A DNA stretch of 64,000 nucleotides, from contig CALCDJ010000080.1 of assembly GCA_937900135.1 (NCBI GenBank), positions 1 to 64,000 of the forward strand. Reading direction: 5' to 3'. Positions 23,063-32,138 of the stretch are shown piece by piece; position 1 is the first letter of the stretch; each line of letters starts with the position of its first letter. The stretch comes from an uncultured Blautia sp. (GTDB lineage Bacteria > Bacillota > Clostridia > Lachnospirales > Lachnospiraceae). The notes below the pieces were generated by a model. That model had not been told where the DNA came from, ran no database searches, and worked only from the letters and a program-made list of their open reading frames with translations. The position numbers and the translations under genes were made by a program.

Positions 23063-24520
23063 ATGAAATTATCATCTTTATTAGAGCGTCTTACCTATAC
23101 CTGTGTTCAGGGAAACCTGGAACAGGAGGTGACAACAGTCACCTATGACTCCAGAAAAGCAGAGAAAGATTCTCTGTTTATCTGTATTCGCGGAGCTGTA
23201 GTGGATGGACATAAATTTGTCCCGGATGTGGTGGCAAAAGGAGCTTCCGTCATTGTAGCGGAGGAAGAGGTACAGGTACCGGAGCACGTGACACTGATCC
23301 TTGTGGAAGATACACGTTATGCCATGGCATTTATTTCTGCCGCATATTTCGGATATCCGGCAGAGCATTTAAAAACCATTGGTATCACCGGAACAAAGGG
23401 AAAAACTACCACAACCTACATGGTGAAATCCATCCTGGAAAATGCGGGCTATAAGGTGGGACTCATAGGAACCATTGAGGCGATTATTGGTGACAAGGTC
23501 ATTCCGGCTGCCAATACCACACCGGAATCTTTTGTAATCCAGGAGTATTTCCGGGAAATGGTGGATGCCGGCTGTGATTGTGTAGTAATGGAGGTATCCT
23601 CCCAGGGCCTGATGCTTCACCGCACCCAGGGCTTTGTATTTGACTTTGGTATTTTTACCAATATTGAACCAGACCACATTGGACCAAATGAGCACAGAGA
23701 TTTTGCACACTATCTGTCCTGCAAATCCCTGCTTTTGAAACAGTGCCGTGTGGGTATCGTAAACCGGGATGACCAACATTTTGATAAAATTATAGAAGGG
23801 CATACCTGCCAGCTGGAAACCTATGGATTTTCCGAAAAGGCAGATTTGCGGGCAGAGGATGCGAAGCTGGTAGGCGGTAAGGGATACCTTGGTATTTCTT
23901 ATCATCTGAGAGGACTTCTGGATTTTCCGGTGGAAATTGATATCCCGGGAAAATTCAGTATTTACAACTCTCTTACTGCCATAGCGATCTGCCGTCATTT
24001 CCAGGTATCTGAGGAAAATATTATTAAGGCATTGAAGGTGGCGAAGGTAAAGGGACGTATTGAGATGATCAAGGTTTCCGATGAATTTACCCTGATGATC
24101 GATTATGCCCATAATGCCATGGCATTGGAAAGTCTTCTTACCACCCTTCGGGAATACCATCCTCATCGCCTGGTATGCCTGTTTGGCTGTGGCGGAAACC
24201 GCTCCAGACTGCGTCGTTATGAGATGGGAGAGGTGGCTGGCCGCCTTGCAGACCTGACCATCATTACTTCAGATAATCCGCGAAATGAAGAACCTCAGGC
24301 AATCATTGATGATATAAAGACCGGTATTGCAAAGACAGATGGAACTTATGTGGAAATCATAGACCGTAAAGATGCCATCCGTTATGCCATCCGCCACGGA
24401 GAACCGGGAGATATCATTGTCCTGGCAGGAAAGGGACATGAGGATTATCAGGAAATCCGGGGAAAGAAATATCCCATGGATGAGCGGGTTCTGATTTCAG
24501 AAATCCTGGCAGAAGATTAA
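23063..24520 (+). CDS. murE: UDP-MurNAc-L-Ala-D-Glu:meso-DAP ligase
   Basis: 485 residues from ATG 23063 (GGAGG upstream; an extended frame from 22994 overlaps the promoter). Three-domain Mur ligase: N-terminal UDP-binding part, ATP loop GTKGKTTTTYM (about 110), and C-terminal domain with TSDNPRNEEP. The DNPR motif is that of meso-diaminopimelate-adding enzymes, against DNPA in lysine-adding ones, and agrees with dapF at 8.6 kb. It adds the third stem-peptide residue in the cytoplasm. It sits outside the main division cluster, just ahead of priA. Confidence 0.94.
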   Translation: MKLSSLLERLTYTCVQGNLEQEVTTVTYDSRKAEKDSLFICIRGAVVDGHKFVPDVVAKGASVIVAEEEVQVPEHVTLILVEDTRYAMAFISAAYFGYPAEHLKTIGITGTKGKTTTTYMVKSILENAGYKVGLIGTIEAIIGDKVIPAANTTPESFVIQEYFREMVDAGCDCVVMEVSSQGLMLHRTQGFVFDFGIFTNIEPDHIGPNEHRDFAHYLSCKSLLLKQCRVGIVNRDDQHFDKIIEGHTCQLETYGFSEKADLRAEDAKLVGGKGYLGISYHLRGLLDFPVEIDIPGKFSIYNSLTAIAICRHFQVSEENIIKALKVAKVKGRIEMIKVSDEFTLMIDYAHNAMALESLLTTLREYHPHRLVCLFGCGGNRSRLRRYEMGEVAGRLADLTIITSDNPRNEEPQAIIDDIKTGIAKTDGTYVEIIDRKDAIRYAIRHGEPGDIIVLAGKGHEDYQEIRGKKYPMDERVLISEILAED

Positions 24521-24546
24521 AATAAGATCTGGGAAAAGAGGAAGAC

Positions 24547-26766
24547 ATGTTTTATGCAGATGTGATTGTGGATATCTCCCACGAAAAACTGGATCGAAGC
24601 TTTCAGTATCGGATTCCGGAAGCTCTGGAACAGGAAATTCAGGTTGGAATGGTGGTTTCCATTCCTTTTGGAAATGGAAATCAGGAACGGAAGGGATATG
24701 TGATCGGAATCTCTGGAACCCCCAAGTTTGATCTCAGAAAAATGAAGGAGATCAAAGGGCTTGTAACCGGGGAGGAAACCACAGAATCCAGACTGATCGC
24801 GCTGGCATCCTGGATGAAAGAGGAATATGGTTCCACCATGATCCAGGCATTAAAAACAGTTCTTCCCATGCAGGATAAGGTTCGGGCAAAGGAAAAGAAA
24901 ACCATTGTTCTGGCAGTTTCTCCCCAGGAGGCAGAGGAGCAGGCTAAGAAACTGGAACAGGGAAGAGCCAAGGCAAGAGCCAGACTGCTGCGGGTTTTGC
25001 TTGAGGAAAATCCTCTGGACTATACACGGGCAGCCAGGGAATTTGGAATCCATGCAAGTGTACTCCGGCCGCTGGTGGAGCAGGGACTTGTGCGGGTGGA
25101 ACAGAAAGAGGTTTATCGCATTCCTGTGGATGGCGGGGAAATTCCAAGGGAAGAATGCTGCCGGCTAAGTCCGGATCAGAAACAGGCGCTCCTTCAGATT
25201 CAAAAGGAATGGGAAGGAGAAAATCAAAGACCGGTACTGCTTTACGGAGTAACCGGAAGCGGAAAAACTCAGGTGTACATGGAATTGATTCAGAAGGTGA
25301 TCGAAGAGGGGAAGCAGGCTATTGTCCTTATTCCGGAAATTGCCCTTACTTATCAGACGGTACGTCGGTTTTATGGGAGATTTGGTGATAAGGTATCGGT
25401 TTTAAATTCCCGCCTTTCCCAGGGAGAACGCTATGATCAGTTCAAACGGGCAAAGAGAGGAGAAATTCAGGTGATGGTAGGCCCCAGGTCTGCTTTGTTT
25501 ACTCCGTTTTCTCATCTTGGCCTGATCATTATCGATGAAGAACATGAACAAACCTACAAAAGTGAAAACAGTCCCAGATATCATGCAAGGGAAACAGCGA
25601 TCCACCGGGCCAGGATGGAAGGAGCACGTGTGCTTTTCGGTTCAGCAACTCCCTCTATGGAAGCGTACAGTCGTGCTGTTTCCGGGGAATACGCTCTGAT
25701 AAAACTGGAAGCGCGTTTTGGAGAACGTCCTCTTCCAGAGGTATCAATTGTGGATTTAAGGGAAGAATTAAAAGCAGGAAACCGTTCGGTGCTTAGCCGT
25801 ACATTAAAAGAAGGCATAGAAGACCGGCTGAAAAAAGGGGAGCAGACAATGCTGTTTCTGAACCGGAGAGGCTATGCAGGCTTTGTCTCCTGCCGCTCCT
25901 GCGGTCATGTAATGAAATGTCCCCACTGTGATGTTTCGCTGTCAGAGCATAACAACGGGAAACTTCTCTGTCATTACTGTGGTTATGAGCAGAAAAGGGT
26001 GGAAATATGTCCAGTCTGCGGCTCTCCGTATATTGGAGGCTTTAAGGCAGGAACCCAACAGATTGAACAGGTGCTGCACAAAGCATTTCCAAAAGCAAGG
26101 GTGCTTCGTATGGATTACGATACCACCAGAAATAAAGGCAGCTATGAACAGATTCTTTCCGCTTTTGCTTCTCATGAGGCAGATATTCTGGTGGGAACCC
26201 AGATGATCGTAAAGGGACATGATTTTCCGCTGGTGACGCTGGTGGGTGTTTTGGCAGCGGATCTGTCACTGAACGCAGAGGATTACCGGAGTGCAGAACG
26301 AACCTTTCAGCTTCTTACCCAGGCAGTGGGGCGTTCCGGAAGAGGAATAAGGAAGGGAGAGGCGATCATTCAGACGTATCATCCCGAGCATTACAGTATT
26401 TTGACAGCTGCAGCTCAGGATTATGAGCGGTTTTATCAGGAGGAGATCAGTTATCGGAGCCTTTTGGATTATCCACCGGCTGCACATATGATGGCAGTTC
26501 TGGCCTCCGGCGAAAAGGAAGCCCTTCTGGATCAGGGAATGCATTATATCCGTCAGTACATTGACCGGATATATAAAGAAAAGGATCTTCATATAATCGG
26601 TCCCGCGCCGGCAGCCGTGGGAAAGGTCAATGATATTTATAAAAGAGTTCTGTACCTGAAGCATGAAGATGGAAAGGTCCTGCATACCATTAAGAATAAA
26701 CTGGAAAAATATCTGGAGATCAACTCCGGGTTCCGGGATATGTACATACAATTTGATTTTAGTTGA
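24547..26766 (+). CDS. priA: Primosomal replication restart helicase PriA
   Basis: 739 residues. N-terminal 3'-DNA-binding domain (FYADVIVDISHEKLDRSFQYRIP), superfamily 2 helicase core with Walker A GVTGSGKTQVYM (about 234), DEEH box (IIDEEHEQTYKS), and the inserted zinc-binding region with four CxxC pairs (CRSCGHVMKCPHC, CHYC, CPVC). Reloads the replisome at stalled forks. AAGAGGAAG is the ribosome binding site. It begins the replication/translation gene run 26 bp after murE. Confidence 0.96.
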   Translation: MFYADVIVDISHEKLDRSFQYRIPEALEQEIQVGMVVSIPFGNGNQERKGYVIGISGTPKFDLRKMKEIKGLVTGEETTESRLIALASWMKEEYGSTMIQALKTVLPMQDKVRAKEKKTIVLAVSPQEAEEQAKKLEQGRAKARARLLRVLLEENPLDYTRAAREFGIHASVLRPLVEQGLVRVEQKEVYRIPVDGGEIPREECCRLSPDQKQALLQIQKEWEGENQRPVLLYGVTGSGKTQVYMELIQKVIEEGKQAIVLIPEIALTYQTVRRFYGRFGDKVSVLNSRLSQGERYDQFKRAKRGEIQVMVGPRSALFTPFSHLGLIIIDEEHEQTYKSENSPRYHARETAIHRARMEGARVLFGSATPSMEAYSRAVSGEYALIKLEARFGERPLPEVSIVDLREELKAGNRSVLSRTLKEGIEDRLKKGEQTMLFLNRRGYAGFVSCRSCGHVMKCPHCDVSLSEHNNGKLLCHYCGYEQKRVEICPVCGSPYIGGFKAGTQQIEQVLHKAFPKARVLRMDYDTTRNKGSYEQILSAFASHEADILVGTQMIVKGHDFPLVTLVGVLAADLSLNAEDYRSAERTFQLLTQAVGRSGRGIRKGEAIIQTYHPEHYSILTAAAQDYERFYQEEISYRSLLDYPPAAHMMAVLASGEKEALLDQGMHYIRQYIDRIYKEKDLHIIGPAPAAVGKVNDIYKRVLYLKHEDGKVLHTIKNKLEKYLEINSGFRDMYIQFDFS

Positions 26767-26776
26767 AATATTTAAA

Positions 26777-26802
26777 GCAGGTACGGAGAAATCCGGACCT
26801 GC
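26777..26802 (+). other. Intercistronic hairpin priA/def
   Basis: GCAGGT-a-CGGA, GAAA tetraloop, TCCG-g-ACCTGC, without a T-tract. Likely an mRNA stability or processing element in the priA-def message. Confidence 0.45.
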
Positions 26803-26859
26803 CATAAAAAATGCTGTGAAGCAAGAAACTGTAACCAAAGTGAAGAAAAGGAGAAAAAA

Positions 26860-27339
26860 ATGGCACTGAGAACAATTCGAACAGAAGGCGATGAAGTCCT
26901 GAAAAAGGTCAGCAGACCAGTAAAGGAGATGACACCACGAATCCGGGAACTGATTGTGGATATGCTGGATACCATGTATGATTCCATGGGAGTCGGTCTG
27001 GCAGCTCCTCAGGTGGGAATCCTGAAAAGAATCGTAACCATCGACGTGGGAGAAGGCCCGATTGTTCTGATTAATCCGGAAATTCTGGAAACATCCGGAG
27101 AACAGACTGGTGAGGAAGGCTGCTTAAGTGTTCCGGGAATGTCCGGACTGGTAACCCGTCCCAATTACGTGAAGGTAAAAGCGCTGGATATCAACATGGA
27201 AGAAGTGGAATACGAAGGAACAGAACTTCTGGCCCGGGCGTTCTGCCATGAACTGGATCATCTGGATGGAAAAATGTATACAGAACTGGTGGAGGGAGAA
27301 CTTCATCATGTGACTTACGAGGAGGATGACGAGGATTGA
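26860..27339 (+). CDS. def: Peptide deformylase
   Basis: 159 residues. Removes the formyl group from new proteins. All three metal/active-site motifs are intact: GVGLAAPQVGI, EGCLSVPG (with the Cys ligand) and HELDHLDG (two His ligands and the Glu). AAAAGGAG precedes the ATG. Its stop overlaps the TTG start of fmt by 4 bp, coupling deformylase to formyltransferase synthesis, the common def-fmt pairing. Confidence 0.96.
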   Translation: MALRTIRTEGDEVLKKVSRPVKEMTPRIRELIVDMLDTMYDSMGVGLAAPQVGILKRIVTIDVGEGPIVLINPEILETSGEQTGEEGCLSVPGMSGLVTRPNYVKVKALDINMEEVEYEGTELLARAFCHELDHLDGKMYTELVEGELHHVTYEEDDED

Positions 27340-28283
27340 CAAAAATCATTTATATGGGAACACCGGATTTTGCCGTTTTACCGCTGCGCGCAATGGCAGA
27401 AGCCGGATATGAGATCACAGCAGTTGTGACACAGCCAGATAAGCCAAAGGGCAGGGGAAAAACCATGGAACCTACGCCCGTAAAGAAAGAGGCGTTGAAG
27501 CATGAGATTCCGGTATACCAGCCGGAAAAAGTGAAAGATCCGGAATTTCAGTCAGTTTTAAGAGAACTGGCACCTGATTTGATTGTGGTGGCTGCATTTG
27601 GACAGATCATTCCCAAAAGTGTGCTGGATCTTCCAAAGTTTGGCTGCATCAACATTCATGCCTCACTGCTGCCCAAATATCGTGGCGCAGCTCCCATTCA
27701 GCAGGCGGTTATTGATGGAGAAAAGGAATCCGGTGTGACAATCATGCAGATGGGAACCGGTTTGGATACAGGGGATATGATTTCCAAAGTGGTAGTTCCC
27801 CTGGAACCGGAAGAAACAGGAGGAAGTCTGTTTGACAAGCTGGCAGAAGCAGGCGCGAAACTTCTTGTGGAAACGCTGCCGTCCATTCTGGATGGAACAG
27901 CTGTTTACGAAAAACAGCCAGAGGAAAGCCCAACTCCTTATGCAGGAATGATCACGAAACAGATGGGACTTCTTGACTTTACCAAAAGCGCCGGAGAACT
28001 GGAACGTCTGGTTCGGGGACTGAACCCATGGCCAAGCGCATATACCTTTTTAAACGGAAAAACTTTAAAGGTATGGAAAAGTCAGGTGGAGGATATCCTT
28101 GTTAAGGAAGAACCGGGAACCATTGTTTCAGCAGACAAAAATGGCATTCGCGTAGCCTGCCGGGAAGGAGTGCTTCTTCTGAAAGAGGTACAGCTGGAAG
28201 GTAAGAAGCGTATGGAAACCGACGCGTTTCTCAGAGGTTATTCCGTGGAATCCGGTACAAAATTGACAATGCATAAGGAGTGA
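27336..28283 (+). CDS. fmt: Methionyl-tRNA formyltransferase
   Basis: 315 residues. Formylates initiator Met-tRNA using 10-formyl-THF. Catalytic core GCINIHASLLPKYRGAAPIQQAVIDGE contains the Asn-His and SLLPKYRG signature; the later D of the triad lies in GLDTGDM. C-terminal OB-fold domain from about 205. TTG start overlapping the def stop (TTGA), with GGAGG in the def tail. Intact, normal length. Confidence 0.95.
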   Translation: MTKIIYMGTPDFAVLPLRAMAEAGYEITAVVTQPDKPKGRGKTMEPTPVKKEALKHEIPVYQPEKVKDPEFQSVLRELAPDLIVVAAFGQIIPKSVLDLPKFGCINIHASLLPKYRGAAPIQQAVIDGEKESGVTIMQMGTGLDTGDMISKVVVPLEPEETGGSLFDKLAEAGAKLLVETLPSILDGTAVYEKQPEESPTPYAGMITKQMGLLDFTKSAGELERLVRGLNPWPSAYTFLNGKTLKVWKSQVEDILVKEEPGTIVSADKNGIRVACREGVLLLKEVQLEGKKRMETDAFLRGYSVESGTKLTMHKE

Positions 28284-28288
28284 GCAGT

Positions 28289-28996
28289 ATGTATGGATAC
28301 AGATATGGCTATTGGGGATTTGACTGGACGTATTTACTTCTGGTAGTGGGAATGCTGCTTTCGGTAGCAGCGTCTGCAAAATTAAGAAGTACCTTTTCCA
28401 AATACAGACAGGTGCGCAGTGCGTCAGGCTTAACCGGAGCGGAAGCTGCGAAGCGAATCCTGAATCGTGCAGGAATCTACGATGTGGAAGTGGTGTCTAT
28501 CAGAGGTAATCTTACAGATCACTATGATCCCAGAAGCCGGAGAGTCTGTCTTTCGGAGGAAGTATATAACAAAACGTCACTGGCTGCCGTAGGTGTGGCA
28601 GCTCATGAGTGTGGTCATGCCATTCAGCATGCTTCCAATTATGCATTTCTGAATTTCCGAAGTGCCATTGTACCCCTTGCCAACCTGGGATCGACTCTGT
28701 CCTGGCCTCTGTTTCTTGCCGGACTGATTTTTTCCATCCGTCCCCTTCTTACAGTGGGAATCCTTCTCTTTTCGCTGGCAGTTCTGTTTCAGCTGGTAAC
28801 CCTTCCCGTGGAAGTGAATGCATCCAGAAGAGCTCTTACCATGCTGGAAACTACAGGAATCCTTGGCAGAGAAGAAAATGCAGGAGCAAGAAAGGTTCTG
28901 ACAGCAGCCGCCCTGACTTATGTGGCCGCACTGGCATCTTCCATCTTACAGTTATTGAGATTAGTGATACTTGCCGGAGGACGAGATCGTGATTAG
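28289..28996 (+). CDS. Membrane zinc metallopeptidase (Zn_peptidase_2 family)
   Basis: 235 residues from ATG 28289, with AAGGAG 8 bp ahead; a GTG at 28280 overlaps the fmt stop but is too close to that site. HECGH within VAAHECGHAIQHA is the zinc-binding active site (about residue 110). Helices lie at 10-27, about 130-180 and 205-225. This widespread Firmicutes family is often annotated as a neutral zinc metallopeptidase; its substrates are not established as far as I know. Co-transcribed with fmt and rsmB. Confidence 0.85.
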   Translation: MYGYRYGYWGFDWTYLLLVVGMLLSVAASAKLRSTFSKYRQVRSASGLTGAEAAKRILNRAGIYDVEVVSIRGNLTDHYDPRSRRVCLSEEVYNKTSLAAVGVAAHECGHAIQHASNYAFLNFRSAIVPLANLGSTLSWPLFLAGLIFSIRPLLTVGILLFSLAVLFQLVTLPVEVNASRRALTMLETTGILGREENAGARKVLTAAALTYVAALASSILQLLRLVILAGGRDRD

Positions 28997-30341
28997 TGGA
29001 ATCAATACCAGGGAGATGATCCTGGAAATATTACTGGAAATCGAAGAGGAAGGGCAGCACAGCCATATAGCCATTCGGAATGCCCTTTCCAAATATCAGT
29101 TTCTACCAAAACAGGAGCGGGCATTTATTACCCGCGTCTGTGAGGGAACGTTAGAATATCGAATATTAATTGACTATATTATAGATACATTTTCCAAGGT
29201 GACCGTGGAAAAAATGAAGCCGGCCATCCGGGAAATCTTAAGAAGCGCAGTATATCAGCTGAAATTCATGGACAGTGTGCCTGACAGCGCAGTGTGTAAT
29301 GAGGCAGTGAAGCTGGCACAGAAAAAAGGCTTCTATAACTTAAAGCCCTTTGTAAATGGTGTGCTTCGTTCCATAGCAAGACAAATGGATGAGGTTGTGT
29401 ACCCCGATCAGAAAACAGAGCCGGTGAAATATCTTTCGGTGAAGTATTCCATGCCGGAGCAGCTGGTGAACCGCTGGCTTGCTGATTACGGTTGGGAGAC
29501 TACAGAGAAGATGCTTCAGGATTTCCTGAAAGAAAAACCTCTTACTGTGCGTTGCCGCACAGGAAGCTGTTCTCAGGAGGAAATTTATCAGAGCCTGATA
29601 GATCAGGGAGTGGAAGTGGCGCCGGCGCCTTACCTGCCGTATGCGTATTCCATTTCCGGATTTAACCATATTCTTACCCTGGATGCGTTTATACAGGGAA
29701 AAATTCAGGTGCAGGATGTTAGCTCCATGCTGGTGGCAGAGGTGGCAGATCCCCAAAAGGGAGATTATATCATTGATATGTGCGCTGCGCCTGGAGGAAA
29801 GAGCCTGCATGTAGGAGATAAGATGGGACTTTACGGCACCGTGGATGCCAGAGATGTCAGCCAGTATAAGGTGGATCTCATTGAAGAAAACATTCAGAGA
29901 ACCGGATTGATCAATGTGCAGGCAAAAGTGCAGGATGCCACAGTTTTGGATGCGGAATCCGAATGTCAGGCAGATATTGTTCTTGCAGATGTACCCTGTT
30001 CCGGTTATGGAGTGATTGGGAAGAAGCCGGAGATCAAATATCGCATGACGCCTCAGAAACAGGAGGAAATTGTAATCCTTCAGAGGACGATTCTGGATCG
30101 GGCTGCCCAGTATGTAAAGGCGAGAGGCGCTCTTGTATTCAGTACCTGTACCATAGCAAAAGAAGAAAATGAAGAAAACATGATGTGGTTTTTAAACAAT
30201 TATCCCTTCCGTCTAGAAAGTCTGGACCCGTATCTTCCGGAAGAATTACATTCGGAGACAACGGCGCTTGGTTATCTGCAGCTCCTTCCAGGCGTACATA
30301 AGACAGATGGTTTCTTCATTGCCAAATTCAGAAGGAAATGA
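28989..30341 (+). CDS. rsmB: 16S rRNA (cytosine-967-C5)-methyltransferase
   Basis: 450 residues. NusB-like RNA-binding domain (about 1-140) and a SAM-dependent methyltransferase: motif I DMCAAPGGKSLHVG, catalytic DVPCSGYGVIGKKPEIK with the PC cysteine, and the second conserved Cys in FSTCTIAKEENE. I take GTG 28989 as start because GGAGG is 8 bp upstream; it overlaps the protease stop by 8 bp. A TTG at 28971 would give six extra residues before GGAGG. Confidence 0.93.
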   Translation: MISGINTREMILEILLEIEEEGQHSHIAIRNALSKYQFLPKQERAFITRVCEGTLEYRILIDYIIDTFSKVTVEKMKPAIREILRSAVYQLKFMDSVPDSAVCNEAVKLAQKKGFYNLKPFVNGVLRSIARQMDEVVYPDQKTEPVKYLSVKYSMPEQLVNRWLADYGWETTEKMLQDFLKEKPLTVRCRTGSCSQEEIYQSLIDQGVEVAPAPYLPYAYSISGFNHILTLDAFIQGKIQVQDVSSMLVAEVADPQKGDYIIDMCAAPGGKSLHVGDKMGLYGTVDARDVSQYKVDLIEENIQRTGLINVQAKVQDATVLDAESECQADIVLADVPCSGYGVIGKKPEIKYRMTPQKQEEIVILQRTILDRAAQYVKARGALVFSTCTIAKEENEENMMWFLNNYPFRLESLDPYLPEELHSETTALGYLQLLPGVHKTDGFFIAKFRRK

Positions 30342-31390
30342 GTGGAATCATGACAGACATTAAGTCAATGACAATCGAAGAGTTGAAGGAACTGATGACA
30401 GAACTGGGAGATAAGCCTTTTCGGGCAAAACAGATCTACAGCTGGCTTCATGAGCATTTAGTTACTTCCTATGAGGAAATGACCAATCTTCCCAAAGTGC
30501 TTCGGGAGAAGCTTTTAGCATATCCCATCACTGCTCTTGAGGTGATGGAGGTACAGACCTCCCGGATTGACGGGACACAGAAATATCTGTTTCGTTTAAG
30601 TGATGGAAACGTCATAGAGAGTGTGCTGATGCGTTATAAGCATGGCAATTCCGTCTGTATTTCTTCCCAGGTGGGTTGTCGTATGGGGTGTCGGTTCTGC
30701 GCATCTACCATTGGTGGACTTACCAGAAATCTGAAGCCTTCCGAAATGCTGGATCAGATATATCGGATTCAGGTATTAAGCGGAGAGCGAGTTTCCAACG
30801 TGGTGGTAATGGGAACCGGGGAACCTTTGGACAATTATGAGAATCTTCTGCGGTTTATTCACATCCTCACAGAAGAGGGAGGACTTCATTTAAGTCAGAG
30901 AAACCTGACGGTTTCCACCTGTGGATTGGTACCAAGGATGTATGAACTGGCAGAGGAGAAGTTATCTATGACTCTGGCTCTATCCCTTCATGCGCCCAAT
31001 GACCAGAAACGGCAGGAACTGATGCCTATTGCCAGAAAATATACCATGGATGAGGTGCTTCTGGCATGTAAGAACTATTTTGAAAAGACAGGGCGGAGAA
31101 TTACATTTGAATACAGCCTGGTAGCCGGGGTAAATGACAGCGATGAGGATGCCAGAGAACTTGCCGGCAGGATTCACGGCATAAACTGTCATGTTAATCT
31201 GATTCCGGTCAACCCCATCAAAGAGCGTTCTTTTGTACGTTCCACCCGTCAGGCTGTGGAGAATTTCAAAATAAAACTTGAAAAATGCGGAATAAATGTT
31301 ACTATTAGAAGAGAAATGGGCAGCGATATAGACGGTGCCTGTGGGCAACTGAGAAAGCGTTATATGGAAAAAACAGAAAGCGAGAAGTGA
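30338..31390 (+). CDS. rlmN: Dual-specificity rRNA/tRNA adenine-C2 methyltransferase
   Basis: 350 residues, radical-SAM enzyme methylating A2503 of 23S rRNA and A37 of some tRNAs. The cluster motif is CRMGCRFC (about 112-119); GTGEPLDNYEN and the C-terminal catalytic Cys in DIDGACGQL are present. Its ATG overlaps the rsmB stop (ATGA). A second ATG four codons in is also possible. Part of the housekeeping operon. Confidence 0.95.
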   Translation: MSGIMTDIKSMTIEELKELMTELGDKPFRAKQIYSWLHEHLVTSYEEMTNLPKVLREKLLAYPITALEVMEVQTSRIDGTQKYLFRLSDGNVIESVLMRYKHGNSVCISSQVGCRMGCRFCASTIGGLTRNLKPSEMLDQIYRIQVLSGERVSNVVVMGTGEPLDNYENLLRFIHILTEEGGLHLSQRNLTVSTCGLVPRMYELAEEKLSMTLALSLHAPNDQKRQELMPIARKYTMDEVLLACKNYFEKTGRRITFEYSLVAGVNDSDEDARELAGRIHGINCHVNLIPVNPIKERSFVRSTRQAVENFKIKLEKCGINVTIRREMGSDIDGACGQLRKRYMEKTESEK

Positions 31391-31391
31391 C

Positions 31392-32138
31392 ATGAGGATA
31401 TATTCAGCTACAGATGTGGGGCAGAAGAGAAAGATGAATCAGGATTATGTCTTTGTCTCCGACAGCCCGGTTGGGAATCTTCCGAATCTGTTTGTTGTTG
31501 CTGACGGAATGGGCGGTCATAATGCAGGAGATTTTGCATCTTCCCATGCCGTTCAGGCTTTGGTGCGTGAGATTTCGGAGGATGCGGATTACAATCCTGT
31601 GAAGGTCATCCGTCATGCCATTGAGACAGCGAATACAGAATTGATCAGTCAGGCGCAGAAGGACGAAAATCTGTCCGGAATGGGGACAACCATGGTGGTG
31701 TCCACCATTGTGGGCCATTATGCGTATGTGGCAAATGTGGGAGACAGCCGCCTGTATGTGATTCAGGAAAAGATTCACCAGATAACAAAGGACCACTCAT
31801 TGGTTCAGGAGATGGTGAGGATGGGAGAGTTAAAGGCTGAGGAAGCCAGAAACCATCCTGACAAAAATATCATCACAAGAGCGCTGGGTGCAGAGAAAAC
31901 GGTGGACATTGATTTCTTTGATCTGAAGCTGGAGCCGGGAAGCACGATTCTGATGTGCTCCGACGGTTTGAGCAATATGGTGGAAGACGAAAAGTTAGAA
32001 GAAATCATTTTGGAACCGGAGAAGGAACTCAGAGAAAAGGGAGAGGAACTTCTAAGACAGGCAAACCAGAACGGTGGAAAAGATAACATTGCAATTGTAT
32101 TGATAGAACCATTCACAAATGAGGTGGAAGCATGTTAA
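31392..32138 (+). CDS. prpC: PP2C-type protein phosphatase (PrpC/Stp)
   Basis: 248 residues. Mn/Mg-dependent Ser/Thr phosphatase that reverses the PASTA kinase encoded next. PP2C metal motifs are intact: RKMNQDYVFV, VADGMGGHNAGDFAS, MGTTMVV, VGDSRLY, ITKDHS, MCSDGLSNMV and GGKDNIAIVL. The start lies 1 bp after the rlmN stop and the stop is inside the kinase gene (7-bp overlap). Soluble and cytoplasmic. Confidence 0.94.
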   Translation: MRIYSATDVGQKRKMNQDYVFVSDSPVGNLPNLFVVADGMGGHNAGDFASSHAVQALVREISEDADYNPVKVIRHAIETANTELISQAQKDENLSGMGTTMVVSTIVGHYAYVANVGDSRLYVIQEKIHQITKDHSLVQEMVRMGELKAEEARNHPDKNIITRALGAEKTVDIDFFDLKLEPGSTILMCSDGLSNMVEDEKLEEIILEPEKELREKGEELLRQANQNGGKDNIAIVLIEPFTNEVEAC